Positions 25,621-38,399 of a stretch of 64,000 nucleotides of DNA are shown here, piece by piece (the first letter of the stretch is position 1; every line of letters starts with the position of its first letter). Source of the stretch: Setaria digitata (Eukaryota; Nematoda; Chromadorea; Rhabditida; Setariidae); assembly GCA_003640385.1 (NCBI GenBank), contig RCAB01000070.1:62001-126000 (forward strand), read 5' to 3'. The notes below the pieces were generated by a model. That model searched no databases and was not told the DNA's origin. It saw nothing but the letters and a program-made list of their open reading frames with translations. The translations under genes and the position numbers were made by a program.

Positions 25621-25690
25621 ATATTAAAAGTAGTAAAAGTAGAAAAAGGAGAATAAAGTAGAAAAAAGTAGAAAAAGGAGAATTAAGCTG
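25621..25690. repeat. Purine-rich tandem repeat (AAAGTAGAAAAAGGAGAA-like)
   Basis: Imperfect repeated units built of GTAGAAAAAG and GGAGAATAA, nearly all purine on the + strand. Confidence 0.6.
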
Positions 25691-25764
25691 GTAAGTTTGT
25701 AGATTTGAAAATTTTAGTAGTCTTTTTAAATCCGACAATCCTGAATATTTGTGTAAAATTTGAA

Positions 25765-25767
<3 letters not shown>

Positions 25768-25805
<38 letters not shown>
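25768..25805. repeat. (AT)n microsatellite, about 19 units
   Basis: Uninterrupted alternating A/T run. Confidence 0.9.
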
Positions 25806-25808
<3 letters not shown>

Positions 25809-26831
25809 AGTGTGAAATTGATCAGAAATTTATATCAAACGGCCAAAGAGTTGTATGAATTTTGTTAATTATTGGGAGGATATAAAAGTTTTGCGACTAT
25901 TGTTCCGCTTGTCATTCCTGTTGTTCTTTCCTTGGCATAATTTTCTTCTGAACTAAAAATTTCCATGATTGCTTTCAAGATGCACAAACTTCCCCGTGTA
26001 AGTATTTAATTTCGGTTTGGTTGTTTTCCCTAAAATCAAGAAATGTTTTTTTGAATTAGTCGAAGAATGAGATCTTCAGCGCTCTCTCATCTCGATCTAA
26101 TTTCCTATCAACCAACGTGGTTCGGTTTTCTCTCACATTAGACAAATTCGAAATTTCTTCAAATCCTTTTCTCGTCATTTCTTCAGTGACTGATTAGTTT
26201 TTTAAAATTTTTTCTACAATTACAATCAATTTAGAATAGTTACGACTATCTTCAAAAGAAGGTCAGTTGATCTATGTGAGCCATAACTATATGAACAGTT
26301 TGACTGAGGCATAAATTCATTCACCTGATGTAATATAAATGGTTATAATGGCCTAAATAAACGAATTCTAGAATGTGACATTGGTTTGAACAGGAATTTT
26401 CTCAATCATATAATAAATATCATATAGGGCACGAAAATCAGTTCGTTAGTACATGATGCTGATGCTCATTTTCCCTTGTGGCTTGATTTTTTTTTTTTGA
26501 GTATCAATTGAAAGTCCGTGCACATATTTGATGATGAAGTGTTGAGAAATACACAAACTGCAACAAAATTTAAAAGTGTCAAATTGCCAACTAGAGTAAA
26601 ATATTCTTTCCTTTAAAGACGACTAATTGCTTGGTTGTTATTAAAAACTTATTTCCAACTATCTGGAATCTAATAATTATACATGCTGGCCGATCATTGT
26701 GCGCTAGTTTTATGAGTTAATAATAATCTCGAAGTAATTGCATTAGAAGTTGTGATTAATTAAAATTTTTTTTTTTTAATTTTCAGAATTCATTTCAGCC
26801 CTAAACTTAGATTTACTGGAAGAGAGAAAAA

Positions 26832-28803
26832 ATGAGCAAGTTACAAAAAGCGTATCTCGGAATGCAATGTTTTTGGGGTGCTGAATCAACATTCGCAAAA
26901 CTAGATGGTGTACTGATGACACGAGTAGGCTACGCTGGTGGTACCACTGAAGCACCGAATTATCGAAATATCGGCGATCATACTGGTCTTTTAACTTTTC
27001 ATATTTCTAATTTTTTCTTCTTTTTTTTTCCTCTCAATTTTATGAATCTGACGGCATATTTCAATATTTGTGATATTTCATATCGAATTCTGCTTGCAGA
27101 AAAAATATTTATCTTTAACAGAAAGTTTGTTTATCATTTCCAGTTTGTTTAGTTCCATAGTGAACATTCTCTTTTATTTTTTTTTTCCTTTTTAACTTTT
27201 CATTTCTCTATGCCAGAATTTTTGAGAAAGGAAAATCACGGAACAGAAAATCAACAGCATAACCTTTACTTGTTATCTGCTTGAATTTCAGTTTTTTTTT
27301 TTTAAATAATTTCCATTAAACTAATGAGAGTCATTTCATCAGCTCTTGGATGAGCTTTTCAAATCTAAATGTAAATTTTGGAATTTTTTGTTCTAAAATG
27401 TCATATGGATTTTGAAAATAAGTTTTTATTAATTTTTTCCTTCAAATATTCCAGAAATAACGGAAATCCAGTTCGACGAAACGGTTACAAGCTTTAACGA
27501 CATTCTGGATTGTTTCTGGGAGCACCATGATCCAACCATAAAGTATAAAAAACAATACAAGTCGGCAATTCTTTACGTCGACGACCAACAGAAAGAGATA
27601 GTTAGGGAGAGCTTGGAAAGGGCACAAGTAATTTAAAGCTTTTTTTTATTTTTTGTAATTTTCTATGATTTTTTTTTCTGTTAGTCCTTCACTGTTAATG
27701 GTATTTTGACACATATGAATAGGTAATTTTTTATTTTCATATTGTTATTTCGCTTTTCACAATTGTATTTATATTTAGAAATGAAGTTGTTACCTGTTTT
27801 AGCAGACTGGTAAATTTGTACTAATTAAACTACATCCTAGACTATTTGTAAAAGAAGCCAGTACCGAATAAGAAGCACTAACTGGATATAATGTCGTCGT
27901 TCAAAACTCGTTAGGCACTGAACTACATTTCTGATAAAAAGTTCCGTTTAGATTATAACGAAGGCCAAAAAAAGTGGCATTAAGGGAGAATCGAGAAAGT
28001 AAATTGATGCGAAAATTTTTGAACTTTCGAGAATTTTCGAATTTTTTCCAGAAAAAATATGGGAACAAAAAATTGGATACATATGTTCAAAAACTGGTTC
28101 AGTTTTATCAAGCGGAAGATTATCATCAGAAGTATTGGTTACGTTGTCAAACTGCAATTTTTGCAAAGGTTATCAAAAGCTAAGCTCTCTTTTTCTCCGA
28201 AATTTAACTGAAACATTTTGGTCAAATTGATGGATGATCGAATAATTATTTTATATCTTCTAAATAATTAAATAAAATATTTCGGTTTTCATTTCATTTC
28301 AGGATTTTGATGACGATTAAAGAATATATTTCAATTTCACAGTAAATAAAAAATCAACTTCTTTCCTCATCTTATCTGGATTTGATGCAAATCCGTATAT
28401 AATGTAACGATTACCCACAATTAAGTGAAAATTATGACAAAGAGAGCATTTGTATGTTCTCATTAGCAGATCTTTTTTGGGGGAAACTGAGCTCATTATC
28501 TGTTTATAGTAAAACAATATGTGATTCTTCCTAGTGTGCAGGCAGTCTCTTTTGTATTCCAGGAAATGTTTGTTCTTATTACAAAAAAATTACAATCAAA
28601 GATTTCTTTTACAGTTGAATCTGAGCGATCAGGAAATGGTCAGTTCACGGTTGGCCACAAAGGTGAATGCCTTTTTGGCAGGGTATAAAAATTTTGATGT
28701 GCTCAAACAGCTAGCCGATGAATATCGACTGGACGAAAATGTTACCAAATTGATTGAAAGTATTGCGATAAAAGGCGGTGATACAAGTGCATGTCACATG
28801 TGA
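26832..28803 (+). CDS. msrA: Peptide methionine sulfoxide reductase A
   Basis: Four exons: 26832-26985, 27455-27627, 28052-28168, 28615-28803; 210 aa. Reduces methionine-S-sulfoxide in proteins and free methionine, with thioredoxin as electron donor in most animals. The catalytic cysteine is Cys13 in GMQCFWGAES; the usual GCFWG glycine before it is Gln here. Further family features are RVGYAGG (about residues 32-38), the junction HT|E ITEIQFD, CFWEHHDPT and YQAEDYHQKYW. The C-terminal exon (SSRLATKVNAFLAGY...) is an animal-type extension ending GGDTSACHM, whose cysteine could act as a resolving thiol. No signal peptide, so probably cytosolic. The poly(A) signal may be 29192-29197. Confidence 0.94.
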
Positions 28804-30235
28804 TAAGAACCGGAGAAAGGATAGTTAATCTGATCTGAGAAATTAGATCAGTCTACAACTGATGTTTCACTGTCCAGTAGTCTTTTTATTTATTTTACCA
28901 TCTTAATCAATTAGAAAACTAGAGTGAATGTTTTCTGTTGCATGAGGAATTAAAGGAATCTATGTGCCTTTATATTTGCCAGCAAAATGTTTGTCCCCGC
29001 AACAACTTTCTGTTTATGCATTTTAAAACAATTAAATCAATTAATCTTGGCCTAGAGGAAGCCATGACATGAGTTTTGATGAGGGAAAGGTATTCGTACA
29101 ATATTACCTCACAAATACCGCTTAAAGATCTCTCTCTCTCTATAAGTTACAGCAAGTATCTTTTGCTTGGTAAGCTGTCCTTTCCCGCAAGAATAAAACG
29201 GATGAAAACTGTGTCCGTAACTGACATTTCGCTCCTGCTCACTGAATAATCCTGTTATTTTATCTTTCAGTATGTATTAATCAAAGTGTTCTAAGTCGTT
29301 TGAAGTGTGACTTAAATGCATAAACGATTGTATGTCACGATGATGCTGGGATAGAATACTTTTCACTGTATCATTTGCATATGTTTGATTTCGCTACTGT
29401 GTGGGCAGTTAATATCTGCTGACTTTAAAACTCTTTGGAAAGAAGTTCCTTTCCATTCTTTCTTCTTCTGCTAAAATAACAGCTACCGGTCGTTAGACTG
29501 TTAGTCTGTGTTTAAATTTTGTGTTGCAATATAATGTGTGATTTATAGCACATGAAACTTGTTAACGGTCCATTTGTTGTTGGAATTGTGTTTTGTAGTT
29601 TGTGAGTTTTGCTGATAGTAGGGTTTGTGGTGATGTGGTCTTTGTTTACAATAGTTTGAATCGTCATGGAAAGTAGTTTTGTGGAATTTGTGGCTTAATG
29701 TAAAAGTTGATAAAATGAGATGTTTCATTTCCGTGGTAAAATATGTTAGAGATTAGCGGAGTGTGATTAAAAAGTTTGTGTTCAGAGGCAAAGGAGGGAG
29801 TGAAAATGAGTTCGTTGGATTCGAAGGTTTGTTAAACTGTTTGAAGTCACCACTGACTCTATGCCTTGCTACCACTGATGCTGTTAATCCCTCAAGCGAA
29901 TGCTAAATGATTGAAATAACTGCAATGTTTATGAAATGTAGTTAATAACCATAATCTAGTAACGGAAAACGGTGTTCTTATGTTTCTATTACTGGAAGTG
30001 GATGGACCAGGTCGGTATATAATTCTAAATTCAAAGCAATAAGTTAAAATGTAATTTATGAGAAAGGAGTGCTGCTAAAATAATTAGTGCAATCATAATC
30101 AGTACCGAAATAATCTGTGTTCGAAATTCAGCAATGAAGTGTGGCTATAATCTAGGAACGGAGTGAATGTTTAGTAATGAAATGTGCTTGAGCTTAAAAG
30201 CGAAATATTTTAAGGTTCCTTGCTAGATTCAAAGA
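28804..30235. other. Intergenic, MsrA to Tudor-SN
   Basis: 1.4 kb with no supported gene. A G/T-rich stretch at about 29500-29830 gives a spurious His/Asn/Lys-rich minus ORF. It likely holds the MsrA 3'UTR and the Tudor-SN promoter and 5'UTR; CCTTGCTAG just before 30227 may be an acceptor. Confidence 0.5.
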
Positions 30236-33200
30236 ATGTCGGAGCAACAAGCCCAGCAGCAACAAACACCTTCACTGAAGCGAGGCTTGGTGAAACAAGT
30301 TTTATGTGGCGATGCTGTTGTTTTGCAGGTATTCACCATCCCATTCTATTGTTTTGGGTTTTCTTACATTAGACCCCGTGACGTATTTATTTAGACTGTG
30401 TCAAATCTGTGGTCATTTTTATAAATATTGAAAGGTCAGTTATCAGTAACAGAAGAGCACTAGGTTAACGAAGTGATATTTACTGTATGGTTATCGGTTT
30501 GCTTAAACTTTAGATATACAAAAAGACTTGGTACATATTATGTGAGTTCTTTGATTAAGTAAAAATTTGATATTGATACCTAATTTCAGTGGCTTTTCAA
30601 TTTGAAATTTGTGAAAATTATAGCTTAATTTTTTCGACATATCAATAAGAAACATTGGTCGTGTATTTTAGAGTTCTCTGGGTATTTTAAATAATTTGGA
30701 GTTATCACATAGATTCTGGCAGTTTTTTTTTTTTTTTTTTTTTTTTGCCGTATTTAATGGGCATGTAATTTTTTGCAGAAAAGATTTTGAACAGTGAAAA
30801 ATAAATGAACTGTAAAAACAGGGAAAAGAGGAAAAGTACTATAAAACATTATATTCCATCTTATTTTTATCATCTCACAAATGGTTTTGCAGGGTCCCCC
30901 AATGAATGGACCTCCGAAGGAAGTAACAGTTTATTTGAGCAATGTAAATGCACCGCGGTTGGCTAAGAGGCCAACAGAGACTGAATCCGGCAAGGAAGAC
31001 GAAGTAAATGGAGATGTTTGAGGACTAAAGTCTTAACAGTAGGGAAATATGAAATTAAAATATGGAGAATGATCTCCTTTATTTGTATGGAATTTAGAGC
31101 ATTTACTTTTCTTCCCTTTCAGCCATTTGCTTGGGAGTCTCGAGAATTTCTACGTAAGAAACTTGTTGGACAAAATGTCGTTTTCCGCTGTGATTATACG
31201 GCTACATCAGGACGCGATCACGGTCGAATATACCTTGGCGGAACAAGTAAATTTTTTTACCAACTGTCGATAGATAGTAAATTCCTTAGTGGTTTTCTTT
31301 TTCTTTCTTCTTTACTATGCTATTCTGACATGATACAACTTTTAGAATAATATTTAGTTACAGCAAATGACATTATGATTTGCAGAGAGGATCAGTAGAT
31401 TTGAATCTCATTACTACCAACCTTTTTTTCAGATCTTGAAAATTCGGAAAATGTTACAGAGACGTGCGTGTCGGAAGGGTGGGTTGAAGTGAGAGTGGGT
31501 CGTGTTGCTGAGTAAGTTAAATGTTTCTTTTTCTGAGAATTTATAACTGATAGATGATGCTCTTTTCATAGTTTAAAAATTAAAAAGGATTACGAAATTC
31601 AATTTATTGATTTGGACTAATAGATGTTGAGTCTTTGAGTTCATGCTTCATATTTGTAGTGAATATACTACCAAACTTTTGGAGTTACAAGAAGCAGCGA
31701 AAGCTGCGAAGAAAGGGAAATGGGCGTTAGAAGAAGGAAGCGCGCAGCAACATGTAAGAATGAAAACTTTTAGTGTATTTGGGGCATATAAGATCATTAT
31801 CACCTCATTTTCTGTGCTTTGTCAATGAGAGATGCTTGCATTGCTGCTATTTGACCGATGTTGAATTGAAATTAAAAAGGAATGAAAAATTGATGGAACA
31901 TCCTTCTTTTCCTGGTGCCATTCTTTCGAGAATAGTAGTGGGTCACTGACAGGATCTAACTCGTACGCTTTACGAATTGTCTAGTTCGGAACTTCCTGGT
32001 GTGTGTATCCTTTCTGCTTGTTAATTTTGTTTTTAATTTTGATTATTTCAGTATTTTAATATCATCGAAGATAATTTATCTTACTGATAGGTGCGCCATG
32101 TGAAATGGATTGTAGAAAATCCGCGTACTCTTGTCGATTCATTTAAACAGCAGAGAATCAAAGCAATTGTTGAGCAAGTACGAGATGGTTCGACGATTCG
32201 TGCCTTCCTCTTACCAGATTTCTACTATATAACTCTCATGCTCTCAGGTATTAAAGTAAGTTTCGTTATTTAATTGCGTTGAGCGTATGATTTTATTTTA
32301 TTTTTCTTGATTATCAACTAAGAAATTCATATAGATTTAATCATTTGAAGTTTATGGTGATGAATCCTAGGCTCTATCAAGACCAAAACAAATGAAGACC
32401 ATGTTGCTTAATAGCTCAGCAGCTCACAATTAAAGGAATTCTGTGTTTATCAAAATTCAGATTCTTTGCAGGACATATAACTTTGAAAAATTCGATTTCT
32501 AGGCCCCAGCTATACGTTCAGGAGTGGATGGCCGAGCGGAAGACTATGCTGAAGAAGCACGTTATTTCGTTGAATGCCGTTTGCTCCAACGAGATGTGGA
32601 AATCATTCTAGAAAGTACTTCAAATCAAAATTTTGTTGGATCCGTTATACATCCGAAGGGTAATATCGCCGAGTTGTTGCTTAAGGAAGGTTTTGCAAAG
32701 TGTGTTGATTGGTCGATCGCTTTGGCCACATCAGGACCGGAAGTACTCCGTTCGGCCGAAAAGTATCTAAAACATTAATCCTTTGTCAAATCAGTTGATT
32801 ATTTAGTAAATAAGTCTGTTAGATTAAAACGTAGCACATTGGTTTGGTTATTAGGATGTTAGGTTATTTTTTTGCTGCATTGATGAATGCGGCTATAGGA
32901 GGACGCATAGATTGTTTCTTTGTTGTCCGTAATAGTAGTGATTTGTCTTTTCGAGGATACTCTAGAGGTTCTTAGTAATAATGAGTTTTTTTGCTATTAG
33001 CGATATTTTTTACCGCATTCCTTTATTAGAAAACTACTGGTAAGGAAACAATGGATTTTTGGGACTATCTTGTCTGTAGTAGTCTAGTATTCGTAAGATT
33101 CCAAAAAAAAATTCATTGTTGCGGCAATGTTTAGTAATATTGACATGCTGATTCATAATTTTGATCTTGCTTCAGATGATAAATCTATGAAGAAAAAAAT

Positions 33201-36200
33201 TTAAGTTTTCTGTAATTTGAACGTTGTTTTAGAATAGCGAAAGAGAAAAGGCTTCGTTTTTGGCGTTTTTATCAGCCGTCCAATCAGTTAAATTTTGACA
33301 AAAAATCTTTTACTGCAAAAGTAGTTGAAGTTGTGATGGGTGATGCACTTATCGTACAAAAAGAAAATGGTGACGAAATGAAAATTTGGCTATCATCTGT
33401 AAGGCCGCCAAGGTTATTGTTAATTTTTACAATGGATTGTTCGGCAAATTATTCCAGAAAAATAATTTTCTAATAAGACAGATATTATAAAAAGTCGTGT
33501 TACCTATTATAAACCATTTTCTACTGATTATAGACTAATAACTATATGATAATTGTATGCTGTAATAATTATGGACTAATCTTTTTTATACGAAGTAACT
33601 GTTTAACTCTATACGATGCATGACTTCTTTAGCATATTGCATTTTCTCCAGAGAGGAAAACCGAGATGCAGAAAACAAGGTTGGTCGGCAGTTCCGACCA
33701 CTGTACGACATCCCTTACTTATTTGAAGCTCGGGAATTTTTGCGCAAACGATTGGTAGGAAAAAAAGTTCAGGTATGTTCCACCATAGATCGTTTCGCCA
33801 TTTTTTTTTTCTTTTTTTTTTTAAGTGAATATAGATTGGTTAAAATCAATGGATGGAATGATAAGCGTCATCAACAGATATACGAAATAAACAAGAATAT
33901 ATGCAGAATTTAGAGCGCAGCGTGATTTTTGTAGTTTCTTATGCTAATTTAATAATTCCGAACTATTTGATTTCAGGTAACTGTTGATTACGTGCAAGCA
34001 AAAACAGAGCAGTTTCCAGAGAAAACCTGTTGTACCGTTATGTCAGGCGGGTTAAATGTTGCTGAAGCACTTGTTTCAAAAGGGTTGGCGAAAGTAGTAC
34101 GATATAGAAGTGATGATGACAATCGGTAGGACTCTTTTTTTGTGGAGTGTTATTTTTTTCAGTAGTATTAAATTTGTTTTGAAAATTGTGAAATACTGTT
34201 TACATAGAAATAATTTTCTTAGATCTTCCCAGTATGACTCTTTACTGGCAGCTGAAGCAAAAGCAGAGAAAAGCAAAAAGGGTCTATTTGCCGACAAGGA
34301 GTTGGGTGATAAGGGTCCAGTTTTGAGGATTCAAGAGTTGCAAGGAGTTGGTTACCCTTTTTTTTTTTTTTAAATTATATTTTCGTCATTGATTTTAGCA
34401 TATTTCCTTTATTGTTTTTTGAGTTCGCCCAGTTTTTAAACATGAAAATATTAACAAGTTAGGTTGGCGAACTGGACAACTTCACCTTCACTGGTCGTTT
34501 GAAGAGTAACTATAGATAAGTTAATATAACGTGCTAAAAATAATTAAGCTTATCAATAAGAAGGTTAGCCTGAGGGTGTAGACCTGCTTAGTCATTGTAG
34601 GGAAGAAAATGGGAATCTTTTATAGAACTCGCAGCATTTTTGGTATCAGTTTAATGACATTGTATCATATAAAACTAGAATGTTTTTTATTTTTCAGGAT
34701 GCGCAACGTTCGAAACAATTTTTGCCTTATTTGCAAAGATCCGGTCGTTCAGAGGGTATTGTAGAATTTATTGCATCCGGTAGTCGGGTACGCCTATATG
34801 TGCCTAAAGAAACGTGCCTTATAACTTTTTTATTTTCTGGTATTGATTGTCCCCGTGGTGCTCGTATTGGTCCAGGCGGTAAATTGCTTAGTGAAAATGA
34901 ACCATATGCTGAGGAAGCTGCAAAATTTACACGTTCGAAAATTTTGCAGCGTGAGGTTGGCTTTTCCAGCACCAAATTTTCAAAAAAATATATATATATT
35001 TTACTACTTTTCAGAAAAAAAAAAAGTCGTTCTTAATAATCTCGATTTAAAAAGTTTTTTCCTGTGTAATTCCTGTATAAAAAAGTAATTCCTTTAGGTG
35101 GAAATAGAAGTGGAAGGCATGGATAAATCAGGAAGTTTCATTGGTTATATGTTTGTAGCAACGGAACAGGGTCTTTGCAATATGAGTGTAGCGTTAGTGG
35201 AAAATGGTCTAGCAAGTGTACATTTCACAGCTGAGAAAGGTGCATATTACTCCCAACTATGTGTTGCGGAAGAAAATGCTAAAAAGGTTCCAGTTTTTTC
35301 CCCCGTATTTTCTGATTTATATTCTATGTTTCTGAATTCTTTCTTTGATTGAATAAGAAGTGTTCCTCTATTTTCGTTGAGAATTAATATCAAATAACCA
35401 ACAGCTATTAGCTGCTGACACCATGAAGATTTTCGGGTAGGTGATACTGAGTATAAACTTATCTATGCAATACGTATATAGCGATGGGTAACTATTTCAT
35501 TCAGCTGTACAGTTTGATTGTTTGGCATCTTCAAATGCTACTGTCCTAATAAATGTTAGGGAATGAAAGCAGAAGCCATTTTATAATTTCAGGCTAAATT
35601 AGGTATGTGGGCAAAATGGATTGATGAAGAAGCCATTGTGCAAGCTGAAATTGCTTCAGCAGCGGAAAAGACTGAGCGTACTATAAATTACCGGAAGGTA
35701 GTTGTTACGGATATCCAAAGAGGAAATTTCAAATTTGCTGCTCAGTCGGTGGATGATGGTGGGTTAATTATTAATTTCCTATAGCTATACACGATGGAGA
35801 AAACATGTGCTGAAATTGTTTGATTCATAGGAAAGAAAATTAGATTCTTTTTTGAAAAGATTAATATCAGTACACTTACTTGTATTCATTTTCGGGATCT
35901 TCGGTTTTTAATTTCTGTTTTCGAATTTTTTCAAGGTACCATTCTATTTCCATTTCTTCGCTGAATTTTAATTTCATTTGTATAAGATTTCAACACGAAT
36001 TTTCAATTGCTGAGGATTTTGCAGGCCCAAAACTTGAAAAAATGATGAAAGAATTACGTGAAGAGTTGAAAAAAAAGCCACCAGTGATTGGTGCCTATAC
36101 GCCACGACGAGGAGATCTCTGCGTGGCACGGTTTTCGGCGGATAAATTGTGGTATCGAGCGCGTGTTGAAGCAATAAAAGGGAAAAAAGTTGATATTTCA

Positions 36201-37080
36201 TATGTCGATTTTGGAAATGTAAGTTCTTTAGCTCTATTAATGGCGGACAATGTGAAGCAGTAGAATACTTATAGCGCTTTCCATTTCATATTTTGCGTTT
36301 AACACGTCATCGTAGGGATCATAACTCTTATAAGTCAACTGTTGTGAAAATTCAAAATAGATGGATTTTGCTTCCGTAATTAAGCAAATTATGAAATTTT
36401 ATAATCATTCGAGAATTGTCATGTAAAAGGGATTAACAGTTAACTATACAGAGTGAAGTGCAACAAATTATTTTCTTCAGAAAGAAGTGGTTGATGTGAC
36501 GGCATTGGCCGCTTTACCACCCGGTTATGCAGCACAGCCAGCAGGTGCACGTGAATACCAAATGGCGTTCTTGCAAATGCCGAACGATTCTGATCATATG
36601 AACAACACGGATTTGGCATTCGAACAAATCCTCTTCTCAGCACCATTCATGTTTATAAATACTGAGTATCGCAATGCCGGGCTAGAACATGTTACAGCAA
36701 TCATCGAAACATCAGATGGTACTCGTACTGATGTTGCAAAGACACTTATTGCTGAAGGACATGCACTGGCGGAGCAGAGACAAGAAAACCGATTTGCTTC
36801 ATTGGTGACTTTAATTGTTTTTCTTTTCTCTCTCTTTTTTTGCTGGTGAATTTGGATTTTCTGTGTGACGGCTGTTAATTACCTGGCTGACTAAAGTTTC
36901 GCGAAACAAGTTATATATGCCTGATCGGTGTAACTTTTGGGTAGTATTAAGCATGTGTAAAGAGACAGTTGTTTACTTTTCATTTTGCAGATTGCGGAAT
37001 ATCAGGAAACTGAGAAGATAGCTCGTCGTGAGCATCGTAATATTTGGGAATATGGCGATTTTACTGGCAATGAATTGTAA
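30236..37080 (+). CDS. tsn-1: Tudor staphylococcal nuclease (SND1/TSN-1)
   Basis: Seventeen exons: 30236-30328, 30893-31003, 31123-31246, 31433-31511, 31660-31753, 32091-32255, 32503-32762, 33233-33412, 33652-33772, 33977-34125, 34223-34346, 34698-34955, 35098-35286, 35593-35758, 36025-36218, 36481-36804, 36991-37080; 906 aa (human SND1 910). Layout is four SN-like OB-fold repeats (about residues 15-165, 190-325, 335-500, 515-660), then a Tudor domain (about 725-770: [30 protein letters not shown]) inserted in a fifth, split SN fold. SN repeats show matches such as [31 protein letters not shown] and CPRGAR. The protein is a component of RISC and other RNP complexes and acts in RNA decay, splicing and stress granules. 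The Tudor cage aromatics look intact, fitting binding of symmetrically dimethylated arginine. The N-terminus is Gln-rich. Confidence 0.97.
30722..30746 (+). repeat. Long poly-T tract in Tudor-SN intron 1
   Basis: About 25 consecutive T. Similar runs of 15-25 T occur in many introns of the window (for example 21805-21822, 48038-48057, 49429-49453, 54919-54939). Confidence 0.8.
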
Positions 37081-38399
37081 AGCTGATGAATGCTAAGAGT
37101 CAGAAGGAGAGAAAGAAAAGAAATTGTTGCTTTTTTGTTTATTGTTGTCAAAGTCGGCGTTGGAATTGGTAGGTTTAATTGAAGTTATTTTACTGTCATT
37201 ATCACTTTGGCTTTCCATTGCCACTCAGTTTGCCTTCTTGTTCTATTTACCGACATATCTCCCTATTCAAGAAAGTAAACGCTTCTACTGCTTTTGTTGT
37301 TGTCTAGATAAATGTTATGTGATGTGGTAAGATGTGATTTGTTTTTTCTTGATATCGGCTTGACGAATTTCTCATTTACACATAACTGTTTTCTATTTTT
37401 TTTCTTTTCATCATTAATACCAAGAACGACCAAACACTAGTTTTAGAAATGCCGGGTGTTGTGGTCTTGGCATTTCGTATTTTTGATATGATTCTTTCTT
37501 GTTGTTATAGTAAAGTGAGATATGATTTGAATGTTTAGGAATAAATATATTGGTAATCGATATTACTTCATCAATTTTCTATCATAATTTCGTGAGTTTC
37601 AGTGCTCCTTCAAGAAAAATACATTTTATTTTCTTATTTTTAAGGAAATCGTTGCTCGAGTAGAATGATTGTGATATATTCCTCCTTTTTTATTATTTTC
37701 ATTTGTTTCATGTTTTTTATAAAATCTCCTTCGAAATATTGTTTTCATCCTTTCTGTAGATGCCCTGGTAACTGCTGATATAACAATTTGTTTTCTCTTT
37801 TCTCTCTTTTATTGTTATACACTTTTTTTGTTTCCTAGTGCAAATATTTTCAAAATCATCGTTATTCCAGTTTTAAGTTTTATAACATTTTTTCTCTGCT
37901 AAAAGAAGCTTGTTTTATGGTTGTTTCTTATAGTTATCATGGTCAATTGTTTTCGAAAACAATAAATGCATCTTTCTTTTCATGGAGAAATTTTACACGA
38001 TAGAAGAAAGTTAGCGTTCATTGGATCGATATTTTGCATTGTATATGATTACTGCATAGGAAATTTTCTATTTATGAGTGGAGATGATGCGTTGATTCGG
38101 TGGTAAGAATCTGATGTACATGGAGGAATTCTTGATATCTGTCTAGTCAGTGATGAGATCAAGTATTGAGGTCTAAGAAGATCAGACGAAACTCTAAGAG
38201 ATGCTAGTGGCATATTCCTGAAAACCCTTTGACTAATGCGAAATGATATTGATTTGAATAGGTTGGGATATCCTGAAGAATTTAGTTGTCATATTGGATT
38301 GTTTAATTGCTTTGACATAAAATTTCTGTTTCAATCATTTTTACTTTCTTAGTGTGCTACTTCGGTTCTTTTCTTTTTTTTTTTTAGCAGTAATCTAAA
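37081..38399 (+). other. Tudor-SN 3'UTR and intergenic to TSR1
   Basis: 1.3 kb, no gene supported. AATAAA at 37540-37545 and 37961-37966. A T-rich acceptor (TTTTTAG then CAG, ending 38390) precedes the TSR1 ATG by 9-12 bp and is a likely trans-splice site. Confidence 0.5.

Larger units (their letters stand above)
24615..26831. other. 2.2-kb intergenic region with simple repeats
   Basis: No gene supported. The ORF at 25132-25419 lacks codon bias and splice context. Contains purine-rich tandem sequence at about 25621-25690 and an AT microsatellite at 25768-25805. The 3' part should hold the MsrA promoter; TTTTCAG and AACTTAG acceptors lie just before the MsrA ATG. Confidence 0.5.

Noticed and set aside
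29543..29728. His/Asn/Lys-rich minus-strand ORF
   Set aside because: Product of a G/T-rich stretch on +; no start context, splice sites or family match.
35401..35440. Possible extra Tudor-SN micro-exon
   Set aside because: Exons 13 and 14 already join in phase and match the family without it.
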